From Leptobrachium leishanense (lineage: Eukaryota; Chordata; Amphibia; Anura; Megophryidae), in the NCBI GenBank assembly GCA_009667805.1, contig CM019070.1:52532451-52596450 (forward strand): DNA of 64,000 bases, in the 5' to 3' direction. Below are positions 10,736-21,327 of the stretch, one piece after another. A program made the translations under genes and the position numbers. The notes beneath the pieces are model-generated. The model was not told where the DNA came from. It ran no database searches and saw only the letters and a list, made by a program, of their open reading frames with translations. Each line of letters starts with the position of its first letter. Position 1 is the first letter of the stretch.

Positions 10736-11675
10736 TGTAGCGCTCACTCCTGGAGGAGCCGCTGAATTAACCTCGGGTTAGTCTCACCGCACTAGGGAAT
10801 AACTATACACCAGCACTGTTGTGGATTTTTATATTTTATGTTCTTTACTGATCCCAATAAAGCAGCATATATAACGTAGATACGGTATTTAAATGACAGG
10901 ATTTCGTAACGCGGGAAAAACACGCGGCGGCAAAAGAAAAAGATTTACCCCCTCAGTTCTGGAGTGTAAGTCCCGTTAATAATAACTCAGAAATGCGTAT
11001 GTGTATTGTCTCGGGTACCCGGGTACTGTATTCAACTGGCCAGTGAATGAAACAAAACAATCTTCGACTTGTCACGTTGGGGCCCTGTGGATTTAAACAA
11101 TACTTCAGCGTGCGTTTCTTATTTTGGAACTGCGGCCTGGGAGGCCTCTCACCCATCCAATATGCAAGCTGTCCAGCACCCGATCAAGGATCTTCTCCTC
11201 TGTGTACTGGGACTCTGTGCCACTGGATCTGCTCCCTGCTTGTCGAATCTCCGCAACAGGAACAACGATCCACCGCCTGCACTTCCAATCGATCAGCGCG
11301 GTCTCCTAACTCGGGGTCCAGCCGGAACCAGCTTGTCATTCAGACCTCTCAGCCCTGCGTAGGTAGGTCTCTGCACGGTCACTGTCCCTATCTCCAGCAC
11401 CAGTGAGGCAGCGCCTGTACTCCGGCCTGGTCACGATCCTTAACAGCTCTCATGTGCGTCTTCCACCTTTCGCCGCTCAGCTCACTCTGAACATGCCTTC
11501 CACAAGGCTGCTGATCTCTTTCCTCTTCCTCCTCCACCCCCTTCCTGTCCTCATGCAAAGCATGATGGAAACTGTAGTTCAGTGTTTGTCCAGCATAGTC
11601 CATATTGTCTCTATCTCCCTCTGGTGGCCATAATAATTAAATGCAGCAGAACACAGTCTTTAAAGCAGCGCTACA
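10736..11675 (-). repeat. 5' LTR of the Ty3 element
   Basis: This 940 bp repeat pairs with 3590-4522 and has the same TGTAG/CTACA ends. It is followed on the right by the CACA target duplication. It would hold the promoter for minus-strand transcription; I could not pinpoint a TATA box with confidence. Confidence 0.94.
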
Positions 11676-12212
11676 CACAGGAGAGAGAAGAGGTTAACTT
11701 ACAGACAGACAGACGGACAACACAGGTACGGTTCTTGGAGCAGGGTAAACTGATGTAAGGAAAGAGTCCAGTAAGCAGGGAGTCTGTGATACACGGGTAA
11801 GTCCTTTAGGCAATGCAAGGTAACTTGGATGAAGCAGTGGGTCTCTTGGATGAAGCAGTGGGTCTCTTGGACGAAGCCCAACAGGTCCAGAGGTATGGAG
11901 GGCGGTTGTCCGGTAGGCAAGCCGTTAGATATTCAGGTAAGTCCTGGACACAGGTTTGTCAGAGTAGCAAGCGCCTGGCTGCACGAGTTCCACTCTACAG
12001 TGAAAGTTTGATGCTGAAGCATCTAGGTAAGGATGTGGTTCAGTTATATAGAGGCAACAGGCTGAATGATGAGATGCACCTGATACTCAGTGCAGAACTG
12101 GATTTAGCAACAGTTTATTCTGTGGCAGCAACTGAAGGGTGCTGCCCTGCAGTATGATGAATGTAACAGCGTATTTTATTATCTGCGGCGCCGCCGGCGG
12201 CGAGGAGCGTGA
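11676..12212 (-). repeat. Possible older LTR remnant split by the Ty3 insertion
   Basis: Read on the minus strand, this tract would start TGTCACGCTCC at 12212, the sort of start seen in sushi-type Ty3 LTRs, followed by a GC palindrome (GCCGCCGGCGGCGCCGC) at about 12185-12202. It also contains a short tandem repeat, GAAGCAGTGGGTCTCTTGGA, twice near 11830-11873. It was contiguous with 3589 before the Ty3 insertion. It may be the 5' LTR of the same old element whose pol lies at 1-720, but I could not find the matching LTR. Confidence 0.35.
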
Positions 12213-12496
12213 CACCTACGTACATGTGAGCTGCTGTAGGGGGGTCATTGTATAGGATCACCTTTGTAAATGCTGGCCATGAGAGCTTTTTATATTCTAT
12301 ACAAAAGAAACATATGGTGGAATCAGCGCTTCCTTCAACAGTGATCTGTTTCTCTCTGTCTTCTTCCGTTATAATTCGGTATGTATCTCAAATAAAACAG
12401 AAAAAAGCCATAGCGTAGCAAGTTGAGTTGCATATAAATGGTATAGATAAAAGAAAGGGATTCACTCACATTTTGCAGTGTCTAAATCAGACACTA

Positions 12497-13660
12497 ACAG
12501 GGTTATTCAAAGAGAATCGAAAAGTCACCGAACGTTCGGTGACTTTTCGTTCTCTTCAATTCAGTGCAAATCAGCTTTCCCATTTCGGCCACCCTGCGGT
12601 GTATTCAGCAAGCACCACAGGGCTGTCGAAGTGCAGGGAAAAGCTGCCGAAAACCTGGCAAAACCCGGCGAATGCACGCCGAAAACCTGTAAAAACATCT
12701 GGATTAACCCGTCGAAGACGCCGGAAAAACCCGTGCAGGAGCCGATCACATGCAGCGCAGCCTCCGGAAAAAGCCGACACCGCAGAAGAAGGCAGTGAAT
12801 AAATTAGGAAAACTGTTTTCTTGAATGTTTGAAAAGTGAAAGAAAGAAACTACTGAGCGAAAATGTCTGAAATTTACATATGAGGTACAGGGAATGATAA
12901 TAAAAAGGGCTGTTACAGAAAAAATAAGTTAACCTCCCTGGCAGTATTCCCGAGTGTGACTCGGGGTTAAATTTCACTACCGTGAACGGTAACCCCGAGC
13001 CACACTCGGGCTGGATGTTTACTCACCTCCTCCTGGCTCCCTCGCTGTCCCCCGCAGTGTGATCGCGGCGAGCTGCTTCCTGGAAGGCTCCCTGCGAGTC
13101 ACACGATGCAGGGGGGCGGGACCAGCATAAAAGGAATCTTTTTTACAGTTTACATTTTGGATTATACAGTGTAATGTTTATGAACGGCCACTAGGTGGCA
13201 GTACAGGATAAGAAATAGACCATACATCGTCTCACCCTTGATTGCAGACAGATTTCAGTGTTTTTTGTTGTATTTTAGATTGAATATCATTTATTTGCAT
13301 TATTTTGGATAATTATTTTTGTGATAATAAATTATTATGTCGTGTTTCAAACTTTATCGGACTCAGTGTATTTACTATTTATTTTTTATTTATTTATTTA
13401 TAAAGGATTTTACCAGTAAGGACTCTTGATTGCACGGATTTCAGTGCATGATTCCTAATTATTACAGGCTAACTATGTACAAAAATACGTTTCCTTTAAC
13501 CACTTCAATGCGGTGGACGCACTCAGCGCGTCCAACCGCATTGGTACTTCGCTGCTGGTACTTCACTGCTGAGCGCGTCCTCCCTTTGCAGCCGCGATCA
13601 GCCGGTATTCAGCTTTCGGTTACCTTTCTCCAGCCATTCGGATCTCTTTGAATAACCCTG
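12497..13660. mobile_element. CAGGGTTATTCA-type TIR element with TA duplication
   Basis: The ends are CAGGGTTATTCAAAGAGA and its inverse TCTCTTTGAATAACCCTG, flanked by TA (12495-12496 and 13661-13662). A symmetric subterminal hairpin, GTCACCGAACGTTCGGTGAC, lies just inside the left end. The internal sequence resembles that at 24947-25930 and 31374-32292. There is no transposase. TA duplications fit Tc1/mariner-like transposases, but I could not assign the superfamily. Confidence 0.82.
12931..13510. repeat. Dispersed repeat with CCCGAGTGTGACTCGGG hairpin, inside the TA element
   Basis: It begins TTAACCTCCCTGGCAG and contains paired words (CCGAGTGTGACTCGGGGTTA and GGTAACCCCGAGCCACACTCGG) that form a strong hairpin. 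The rest is AT-rich with a TAATTATTTTTGTG stretch. It is nested inside the element at 12497-13660. I recall similar hairpin repeats from frog genomes but cannot name the family. A fragment of the SINE/LINE tail (AAAGGATTTTACCAGTAAGGA) sits at 13401-13421. Confidence 0.5.
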
Positions 13661-13821
13661 TAGATATGATCAGCATCCGGCAACATTAGAGGGAGCACCG
13701 GATCTCCCATACAGCCTGCAAAAATCCTTTTCGCTCCAATCAAGAATCAGGATACAAGGAAATAAAATTAAGGCTGATTTATTAAAATAAAATAAATTAA
13801 TAAATATAGTTAGTGGGCAGG

Positions 13822-13867
13822 ACACCCAAACGCGTTTCGTGAATGCTCTCGCTTCATCAGTAGGTGT
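13822..13867 (-). ncRNA. Hammerhead-ribozyme-like motif, minimal Penelope type
   Basis: Read on the minus strand, the centre of the inverted repeat gives helix I strand ACACC, core CTGATGA (13854-13860), stem II GCGA...TCAC, core GAAAC (13834-13838), a two-base loop, G, U, H17 = U, then helix I return strand GGTGT (13822-13826). This is the layout of type I hammerheads with a tiny helix III, known from Penelope-like retroelements. Weak points are one C-A mismatch in stem II and UUU rather than GUC at the cleavage site. The mirrored arm has a perfect stem II (GCGA/TCGC) and GTC, but its CTGATGA core is broken. Activity is unproven. Confidence 0.55.
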
Positions 13868-14259
13868 ATATCATGAAGCGAGAGCATTCGCGAAACGCGT
13901 CTGGGTGTCCTGCCCGCTAACTATATTTATTCATTTATTTTATTTTAATAAATCAGCCTTAATTTTATTTCCTTGTATCCTGATTCTTGATTGGAGCGAA
14001 AAGGATTTTTGCAGGCTGTATGGGAGATCCGGTGCTCCCTCTAATGTTGCCGGATGCTGATCATATCTAGTGTCTGATTTAGACACTGCAAAATGTGAGT
14101 GTATCTCTTTCTTTTATCTATACCATTTATATGCAACTCAACTTGCTACGCTATGGCTTTTTTATGCTTTATTTGAGGTACATACCGAATTATAACGGAA
14201 GAAGACAAAGAGAAAGAGATCACTGTTGAAGGAAGCGCTGATTCCACCATATGTTTCTT

Positions 14260-15397
14260 TTGTTCGATATTTTTTGCTGGATTTTGGATATACCACCAAA
14301 TGGAAAGGGACAGCTGCTGATTCAACATAAGGATTTGAACATATGCTTATAACGTCATTATCCTTGCTCAATTATTGGAATCGTGGTTTTATTCTGCATA
14401 CAATTCATACATACATTTTTTTTCTTACAGCTGATTTTGGTTATCAAAACCACCTCTAGGTGGCGCAAGGGATACAGTTTAGGGATACAGTTTTCTCTTT
14501 TTATATTCTATATACACTGTGGCAGCCTGGTTGTAAATAATTGTAAAATGCTGGATGTCCAGCTCTAGAAGGGGAAGAATCACTTAAATCTGCTCCTCCA
14601 GAACTCTTTTACAGTACTGCCTGCGACCAGCTGGTGTCCTTCTTTATCGTTTTCTGTAAATGACTGGCTTCTTTTGTCCTCTTATTGTGGCTTACACTCT
14701 GTGTGCTTATCTGCAGAAGCAAACAACAGACTTAATGTAAACAATAAATATGAATTTCAGTATAAATAATAACTTTTACAATCATTCCTGTCCTTTGTGA
14801 TAGAAAAACAAAAACATGTATGGATCTCTTCCAACAATGTGAAAAAGCAACCCTATTATCATCTAATTGTTCTGCATAGCAGTGAATGAAAATAAACAGT
14901 CTAGAGGTTAAAAGTACCCATCTACAGTCAGTACCCTGCAACGGGCCGATTCCAAAGTTGGTAGTAACTTAACCAGAGTGTTGTAATTTTACAGAGCTAT
15001 TATAGGACACTGTTACATGAATTGCACTAAAACGGGGGATGCTAATGGGGGAAAACCTGCCCCTGCAAGTTTCCCCTCATTGTCCCTGTTTTAGCACCAT
15101 ATTACGCAGCACTGACCTACCTGATGCAGCAGCGCTTTGGCCATAGGACTCCATTGAGGGTTGTGCTGTTGGGCCACGAGCACAAAGGGCCGCGGAGTGA
15201 TTCACAGAGAGCGACTGGGGACTATTTGTCCCCAGTCTCACTCTGCTCCCGGCGACCAGAAGTGGCGGATCAGGCCACCGTACGTGCCGCGGGATGAGAG
15301 GCGAGTATTTGATTTTTGGGGGGGGTTTTCAGCTGGTGCTGACTGATTCTGGAGAAGCGGATGTAAATTGGAGAAATATTTGTTTTAACACGCTTTA
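14260..15397. other. Gene-free AT-rich stretch
   Basis: I see no conserved protein frame, no terminal repeats and no RNA gene. The word CCTCTAGGTGGCGC (14452-14465) also occurs in similar form near 13190 and 20948, suggesting shared repeat debris. Confidence 0.5.
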
Positions 15398-15832
15398 GGC
15401 TAGGGTCAAACGAACGCATTATTCAACGCATTATTCGCAGCAACCGTCAAAAATTGCGTCTGAACGCATTGGCGTATTTTTTCACAGAATGCGCGAAAAC
15501 GGTCATCCGATGCGCATTTTCGTGCGTGATTTTTTTTACAGATCGTCAAACACTTTTTGCGTCTGGACGTTATGTTGGCCGGACATTAGCAGCGTCTGAC
15601 ATCTCCTAATCATGCACACTCGCTGCTATGCCGCCGCAGCGCACTCTGTATGTCAGTACTAGCGGTTCTGCGTTCTCGAAAAATTTGTTTGTTTTCCACT
15701 TGCGTTGCGCGGCCGGACTTTTGTGCGGCCGTACTTCGTATATTGGCCATCATTGCCCGTCATTTGCTGCTACTACGGCCGTGATTAAGTGCGCCTAAAC
15801 GCACGTTAAAAATGCTTTAGTCTGACCCAGCC
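15398..15832. mobile_element. Harbinger-like MITE, GGCTAGGGTCA family, copy 1
   Basis: The ends are GGCTAGGGTCAAACGAACGC and its inverse ending TCTGACCCAGCC, flanked by TTA and TAA. The interior is CpG-rich and includes the family word GTACTTCGTATATTGGCC. There is no transposase. The 3 bp TWA-type duplication and GGC...GCC ends fit PIF/Harbinger. Confidence 0.82.
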
Positions 15833-16503
15833 TAATTGATGAAGGACCAGTTCAATAAAACACTAGAATGTCCCTTTTAAGGCCTGCTGGGGCTGGTCGA
15901 TAAATATCATGCACTTCCTGATCTCTCCAAGGCCAAGCAAAAGATATTCCGATGTAAGAATCTTTTCTTTTTCTTGTGGAAAGTTGTTAACACATTTTCT
16001 ATGTAGTGCAGCAGAAACTGGGTCAGCTCTCGCCTGCAGAAGCTATTGTGTGTAGCATGGCTGTACGGCAGCAGAGAGCAAATCTCATTTACACCGCAAC
16101 AGCTAATGCAACAAAAAAAATCCATTGTGTGCCAACACACGTACCTAAATATGTACAAATCTAATGGCACGCTTAATCACTTAGAATGAAGCATGTCGTG
16201 AAAATGCCATATTAAGATGACTGTACCGGGTTGCTGCGTTGGAATTAAATCTTAGCTGCCCACCAGGGACTATATAATCCCATTTTCTAGAGTTTCAGTC
16301 ATTCCCAAGGTAACCGTCCTGATTCAGTGCTATAATAGCCAGCTATAGAAATCATAAAAATCGTCACTTCGCCGTATTTTCTCACATTTCCTACTTTAAG
16401 ATTTCTGCTCCTCAATTAACAATTGACATATTGCACTTAACAATATTTATATAGACTTATTATTTGGCTTTTAGGGAATCATAATAATAATGATAAATAT
16501 AAT
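15833..16503. other. Gene-free stretch
   Basis: This is AT-rich sequence between two MITEs; I recognise no coding, RNA or repeat feature. Confidence 0.5.
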
Positions 16504-17225
16504 GGCCCCTATTACACGCTTCGCGCAGCGCATTTGCGTGCGCGCAAATGCACTTTTGCGCGAGGACAAAACCATTTGCGCGGAACGTCGTAGTACGACG
16601 TTCGCGCAAACGATGCGCGTTATCATCTACCGCGATTGACCCTGCGCAAACCCAGCGCGAGCGCAAGTTCATGCGCGCATCCTATAATTAACACTGTGAG
16701 CGCAAATGCCTTAGTGCGGATGGTATTACAATCTTTGCGCAAAGTCGTACGAGCGATGTTTACGCAAATTTTTGTAACATCTTTGAAAACTTGGTGTTAA
16801 CTGCAAATATGATAGTTGTGGCCGAAACGAAATAACTCAGCAATAAAAAAAACACAGCACATACAGTTACACATTCTACACATACCCAGACATAAAAAAT
16901 TAATAATTTGTCAAAATTTTTTTTTGCTGCAGCACATATAAGCAGATTGACTTTGACAGGCGCGACAACCTAACTTTAGAAAATGGTGGTTCTTAATTCT
17001 GATTGGCTGAATCCCGTGAAAAAACAGTCTGCCCACCGATTTTTGCACGCAAAGGTAATTTGTGCCCGGCTTTGTGCGTCGGATTTGCGCACGTAAAAAG
17101 TTGAAGGCTGAAAAACTGCGCTCGGAGCGTACTACCGCGTTAATTTGCGCGCGCTAAAGTTTTTCTGCGTGCGCAAAAAAATTGCGCTGCGTGAGCGCAT
17201 TTGCGCGAAGCGTGTAATAGGGGCC
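16504..17225. mobile_element. GGCCCC-type TIR element (second MITE family), copy 1
   Basis: Long inverted ends start GGCCCCTATTACACGC and end GCGTGTAATAGGGGCC, flanked by AAT on both sides. The ends are dense in GCGCAAA words. The AT-rich middle holds GTTACACATTCTACACATACCC and a TTCTTAATTCTGATTGGCTGA stretch; the same words recur in inverse orientation at 51342-53691. There is no transposase. The 3 bp duplication suggests a Harbinger relative. Confidence 0.82.
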
Positions 17226-18066
17226 AATATATTTCTAGTGACTTAACAGGGAAGCATCTGATTGAAACCTAATTAAAGCTTTTCAGTATGTGGGCCAAAG
17301 GGGAACACCGTTCCTCCTGAAAAAATAGTGGAGGAATTGCGTTCCCAAGCCATCCTGCTCAACTTGACCCCTCGCTAAAAATGTCTAATTAGATGTATGA
17401 GTGCATTTTGTATATAAATTTATAATAAAAAAGTTCTTCGGAATTGAAATGTTGATGGATTAAAGTACTGTATTTTTAGATTTGTTGTGGAACATCGCGT
17501 TTATTGTAGAATGATGACCAGGCTCCAGCACAGGGATTAAGCAGACGAGGATTCAGCTCGTGATTGGTCTAAAACAGGATCGATAACACCAAAACTTCAT
17601 ATTTTAATAAAGGTTTCAGACTCATGCGTGCTCTGAGGTGCTTACAATCTATTGTAGTGGGTACAGGTTGGCGTCATTGCAGGCACAGTCCAGGTAAACT
17701 TAAAACAACAAATATATTCCAGTTTGCCACATTGGTTTTTTTCAGAGTTTACCATCGATTATATGGTATAGTATAGGCAGTGATGCATTATGGGATTAAG
17801 GCGCCTGGAGCTGAAGAATTTGGTGTGTCTCTCCATCATCACCATCTCTCCCACTGTGCATTTTTCAAATCCTTTAAATCTCTATTGTGCCTCAGCAACA
17901 CCTCTCTAATATCCCATTGTGGCTTTGTTCTGCCTATCATCTCCATTCCTTGGTCCTTTCATAGACCTCATTGTGCCCTTCTCCTGTCCCTCTGCCCCAT
18001 TGTTCCTTTAGTCTATCCCTCACCTCTGAATATTCTGTATTGTGCCCTTGCCCAATCACTATCATC
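17226..18066. other. Gene-free stretch
   Basis: A frame at 17780-18481 runs into the hAT element and reads as low-complexity Ser/Cys/Leu sequence; it has no domain and I do not call it. No other feature was seen. Confidence 0.5.
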
Positions 18067-18660
18067 TAGGGATGCACTGAAAATTCGGCCACCGAAATTA
18101 TCGGCCAAAAATTGTGCTTTCGGCCGGTATGAAAAATCGACTGAAAAAAAGGCTGAAAATCTGCCATCCGAAACCAGGGTCTGGAGGGCCAGCCAAGCCG
18201 GGGGCTCATCTGAGCCTGGAGGCCAGCCGAGCAGGCAGTTCGGCCAGTCGAGCAGACTCAGGCGAGCCACCGGAAGGCCCAGCCGAGCCGGGGGCTTGCC
18301 TGAGTCTGGAGGCCAGCCGAACAGGGGGCTCGGCCAGGTCACTCACCAGGCCCAGGTGACTGTTTTTTTTTGTTTTGGGGGGGAGATCGTGTTACACATA
18401 CTCATCTACATCCGCATCCACATACTCACCTACATCGGCCCTGAGCTCCTCCTGCAGTGGCAGCCCTATTGTGAGTGTTGACAGTCCTCCGGCATCCAGT
18501 TCCCGCTCTCCATCAGACGCCGGTCGCAGGGATGACGTCACGGAAGCGGAGCCCAGGTTCAGATGACTGATTTTCGGTTTCGGTGTAAGTTTTGAGCTGA
18601 ACTGATCCCGAATTTTCAGTTTCGGTATCAGCCAGAAATTTTAATTTCGGTGCACCCCTA
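18067..18660. mobile_element. Non-autonomous hAT element
   Basis: The ends TAGGGATGCACTGAAA and the inverse TTTCGGTGCACCCCTA match hAT termini. The flanks are CTATCATC and TTATCATC, an 8 bp duplication with one mismatch. The interior is GC-rich with repeated GGAGGCCAGCCGA-like words, and it has no transposase. Confidence 0.85.
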
Positions 18661-19346
18661 TTATCATCCCCTCTGTGCCCATGTCCTGATCCTCTCAGTC
18701 CATTGTGTTGTCCCTCTCTATGTTGGAGGCAGTTGGTCCCATAATAATTAATTATCTCTAATTTGAGTGTACGGAGCTACCGCTCCATTACCTGACATGT
18801 TCCTGCCTGGTTTGCGGCTCTTTTAAAAATAACACTAGAAAATATGCCCAAAAATGAAGCAAAGTCAAATAAAAAACACCGGTGCAAGTCGATACAGAAA
18901 AGGTTAAACTGTGGCTCACAGAGCCAGTCAATTCTGCCCAAATCTAATCATGTGCTAATCAATCTCCAAATGTTGATTTCAGCATAACAGTCGGATATAC
19001 CCAGTAATTATGTTTACTTCCATGGCGAGGGGAGCTAATTGATTTGGAGTTCACATGCTGTTAATAGATCTATAATAGAATATGGCTCATTAGCAAATAA
19101 ACTCTATTATGAGAATACTGTATCCACAACTGTGCACAGATCTGCTAGGAAACGCTCATGTTTCTTCATTTATTTGACTTGTACTATATGTTTTCTTCAG
19201 CATGAAATGATCTTCCTTTCCCATAAATTCTTCATATTTGCATAAACTCAAGAGGAAATTACTTGCTTCTTTAGAGCAGTCCTAAAATGACGCCATATTC
19301 GGCATAATAATAAATTAATGAGGTAGTTTATTTCACTAAGGGTTAA
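18661..19346. other. Gene-free stretch
   Basis: This is AT-rich sequence with no supported feature. Confidence 0.5.
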
Positions 19347-19760
19347 GGCTAGGGTCAGACGAATGCATTTTTCACGTCGACCATCGAATAGTGCGTCCAT
19401 GCGTCTGGACGAACTTTTTCACGGAAGATGCAATAGCGGTCATACGGTGCGCAATTACGGCCATGATTTTTACGGAGCTATGAAAAACAAATGGACGTGA
19501 TGTTGGCTGGACATGTTCAGCGTCTGACATCTCCTAATCACGCACACACGTCGCTATGCCGACGCAGTGCACTCTGTGCGTCAATACTAGCGGTTTGACG
19601 TTCTCGAAAAAATGCGTTCGTTTGCCGCTTGTGTTGCGCGGTCGAACTTTCGTGCAACCATACTTCGTATATAGGCCGTCATTGGACGTAATTTGCTGCT
19701 ACTACGGCCATGATAAAGTGCGGCTGAACGCACGTTTGCACTGCGTTCGTCTGACCCCTA
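19347..19760. mobile_element. Harbinger-like MITE, GGCTAGGGTCA family, copy 2
   Basis: The left end TAA|GGCTAGGGTCAGACG is intact. The right end reads GTCTGACCCCTAAA and has lost the terminal GCC. The interior shares CATACTTCGTATATAGGCCG and the CGCACACACG region with its sisters. Confidence 0.78.
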
Positions 19761-19877
19761 AATTGGTGGAAATCTAGGCAAAAATGGGAAAGCATTGTTT
19801 TGAAAAGTCTACTAATCAGTTCATTATGCCTCACCAAAATACTCCACAGGTCTATTCACTAAAGATGAAATTCGGGA

Positions 19878-19997
19878 GAATTTTTTTTTGGTTTTGAGAA
19901 AGTATTTTACCAGGAAGGATACATTGAGATTTCTATCATTTTCAAGTATGTCCTGGCTGGCGAGTATGTACCGTTAGGTGCCTTGTCCAAGGACAGT
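19878..19997 (-). repeat. SINE fragment (3' part), minus strand
   Basis: The inverse of the tail seen at 55679-55876: AAGTATTTTACCAGGAAGGA, then ACATTGAGATTTCT, the GTACCGTTAGGTGCCTTG segment and a trace of the body. The tRNA-like head is missing. Confidence 0.75.
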
Positions 19998-20460
19998 GGC
20001 AGGAGAAGAGCGAATTCTAGGTCAAAATAGCCAATCCAGAAAAATTCTCCCATTAAGGCCGGTGTCAGAGGAGCGCGCTAGGTGCACCAGTGCTGATGTG
20101 CCTACCGGCGTCCGTTGTAGCGTTGTCGCGCTGCAACGGCGCCGGTCACACTCTTGTGCGCGCGCACAAAATGCACGCACAGCAAGTGTCCGCCAACAAA
20201 GCCTTCCCATCGATACGCTAGACGCGCGTCGATGTGGCTGCAACGTGCGATCCTCCATAGGAGGATCGCGCTTTGCAGCGCTGAACGCACTGACTGCGCC
20301 CAGCGAGGTGGCCAGACAGGCGTCGAGTGGAAGGAACTTCAAACTCTCATGGACATTCCTTCCACTCTGAAGTGCGCTCGTCTGACCCCGGCCTTACAGT
20401 ATCTCACTTTCCAAATCGGCTATTCGGCCTAGATTGTTCTCTTCTGCCAATTCTCCTGAG
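19998..20460. repeat. Palindromic MITE split by a Harbinger-like insertion
   Basis: 19998-20056 (GAATTCTAGGTCAAAATAGC...CAGAAAAATTCTCCCATT) and 20397-20460 (ATCTCACTTTCCAAATCGGC...TCTCCTGAG) correspond to the two halves of the uninterrupted 183 bp palindrome at 24038-24220. The split point carries the MITE at 20057-20393. Confidence 0.8.
20057..20393. mobile_element. Harbinger-like MITE, GGCCGGTGTCAGA subfamily, copy 3
   Basis: The ends GGCCGGTGTCAGAGGAGCGC and GCGCTCGTCTGACCCCGGCC are flanked by TAA and TTA. The interior is very CpG-rich, with a central GATCCTCCATAGGAGGATC palindrome. Open frames inside it are incidental. Confidence 0.84.
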
Positions 20461-20472
20461 CTTTACCTTTAA

Positions 20473-20889
20473 GGCTGCAGTCACAAGAGAGCACTTTTCG
20501 TGTCCGTCTGACCGAACTGTTTGCTGTCCGTTGTAACTTTTCAAAGGAGTCAATCTGTATATTTGTGTTTTTTTTTATATCTTGCATTTATTACTTTGTA
20601 TTTCTGTAACGACTGTAACATTTCAATGTTCTTGAACCCAGGACATACTTGAAAACGAGAGAAATCTCAATGTATCCTTCCTGGTAAAATCCTTTATAAA
20701 TAAATAAATAAAATAAAGAACAACACATGAAGCATATGCGCACTTTTTCTCACATGGGTATCGCATGTGCAACGGACGCCAAAATGGCATCGATGTGATG
20801 TTCTTTTTCCCAACAATGTAACCACAGTCTCATCTGTTCGTTTAAACGGACGCACTATGCGCACTCATTGCGCTTGTGTGACTGCAGCC
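20473..20889. mobile_element. Harbinger-like MITE, GGCTGCAGTCACA subfamily, copy 4, split
   Basis: The ends GGCTGCAGTCACAAGAG and GTGTGACTGCAGCC are flanked by TAA and TTA. A LINE/SINE tail is inserted in the middle (about 20540-20718). Confidence 0.8.
20540..20718 (+). repeat. LINE/SINE 3' tail inserted in MITE copy 4
   Basis: This matches 48960-49112: TATCTTGCATTTATTACTTTG, then TTCAATGTTCTTGAACCCAG, AAACGAGAGAAATCTCAATG, CCTTCCTGGTAAAATCC and a TAAATAAATAAA end. Because it lacks a tRNA head, I read it as the 3' end of the partner LINE. Confidence 0.72.
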
Positions 20890-20892
20890 TTA

Positions 20893-21327
20893 GTGAATTG
20901 ACCTGATAATCTTCCTCAATTTAACATGAGAATACCATTCACAACCTAAAGGTGGCGCTCTTCCCATGGGATACAGCGATACTTCATGTAATAATACCAC
21001 TTCATTAAAGCAGGAGTAGGGGAACAAAAGGGTAAGTGTGTCATAGTGTGGGGTGACTGTCCCCCATGTGGGTCTCTGCAATATTTTTTAGGATCTCTGG
21101 ACATGATGAAACCAGGAGTGGAGCGGCGACCACAACCAGGAACAGTCAGAAAGAGTACGGTACATGGGGAAAAAAAAATCTTGTGATTTATTTGGGAAGC
21201 TGTCAAGTTCAACACGATGTTTTGGACCACAGAATATATATTTTTTAATGTTCTTACTTGGGTTCAAAATTAAGAGCATTAAAAATGATTGAATCTCTGT
21301 ATACACTTTACTTTTGCATTTGATTCT
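20893..21327. other. Unassigned stretch
   Basis: It contains ACCTAAAGGTGGCGCTC near 20945 and a GGAAGCTGTCAAGTTCAACACG segment, both repeat-like, but no recognised gene. Confidence 0.4.

Larger units (their letters stand above)
3590..11675 (-). mobile_element. Full-length Ty3/mdg4 LTR retrotransposon with PNMA-like Gag
   Basis: The element has two long terminal repeats, each starting TGTAG and ending CTACA, flanked by a 4 bp duplication (CACA at 3586-3589 and 11676-11679). Transcription is right to left: 5' LTR, primer-binding region, gag, protease, reverse transcriptase, RNase H, integrase, polypurine tract, 3' LTR. By eye the LTRs differ at about 25 positions plus one 7 bp indel, roughly 97 percent identity, so the insertion is fairly young. 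The coding region nevertheless carries many stops and frameshifts. The order RT-RNase H-integrase is that of Ty3. No envelope frame and no chromodomain were seen. Confidence 0.95.
12303..14258. repeat. Giant inverted repeat (foldback) with one interrupted arm
   Basis: The left arm (12303-12496 plus 13663-13856) is the reverse complement of the right arm (13873-14258), with a centre near 13865. The inner arms include the shared words GATCAGCATCCGGCAACATT and AACGCGTTTCG; the outer arms share GTGTCTAAATCAGACA and GAAACATATGGTGG. The left arm is split by a TA-flanked transposon (12497-13660), while the right arm is intact at the same point (14067-14070). Arms of about 390 bp separated by a loop of about 15 bp would make a very stable cruciform or hairpin. 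No coding capacity is seen. Confidence 0.9.

Noticed and set aside
20022..20370. Overlapping frames of about 100-130 residues on both strands
   Set aside because: They lie inside a CpG-rich MITE, where stop codons are rare by composition.
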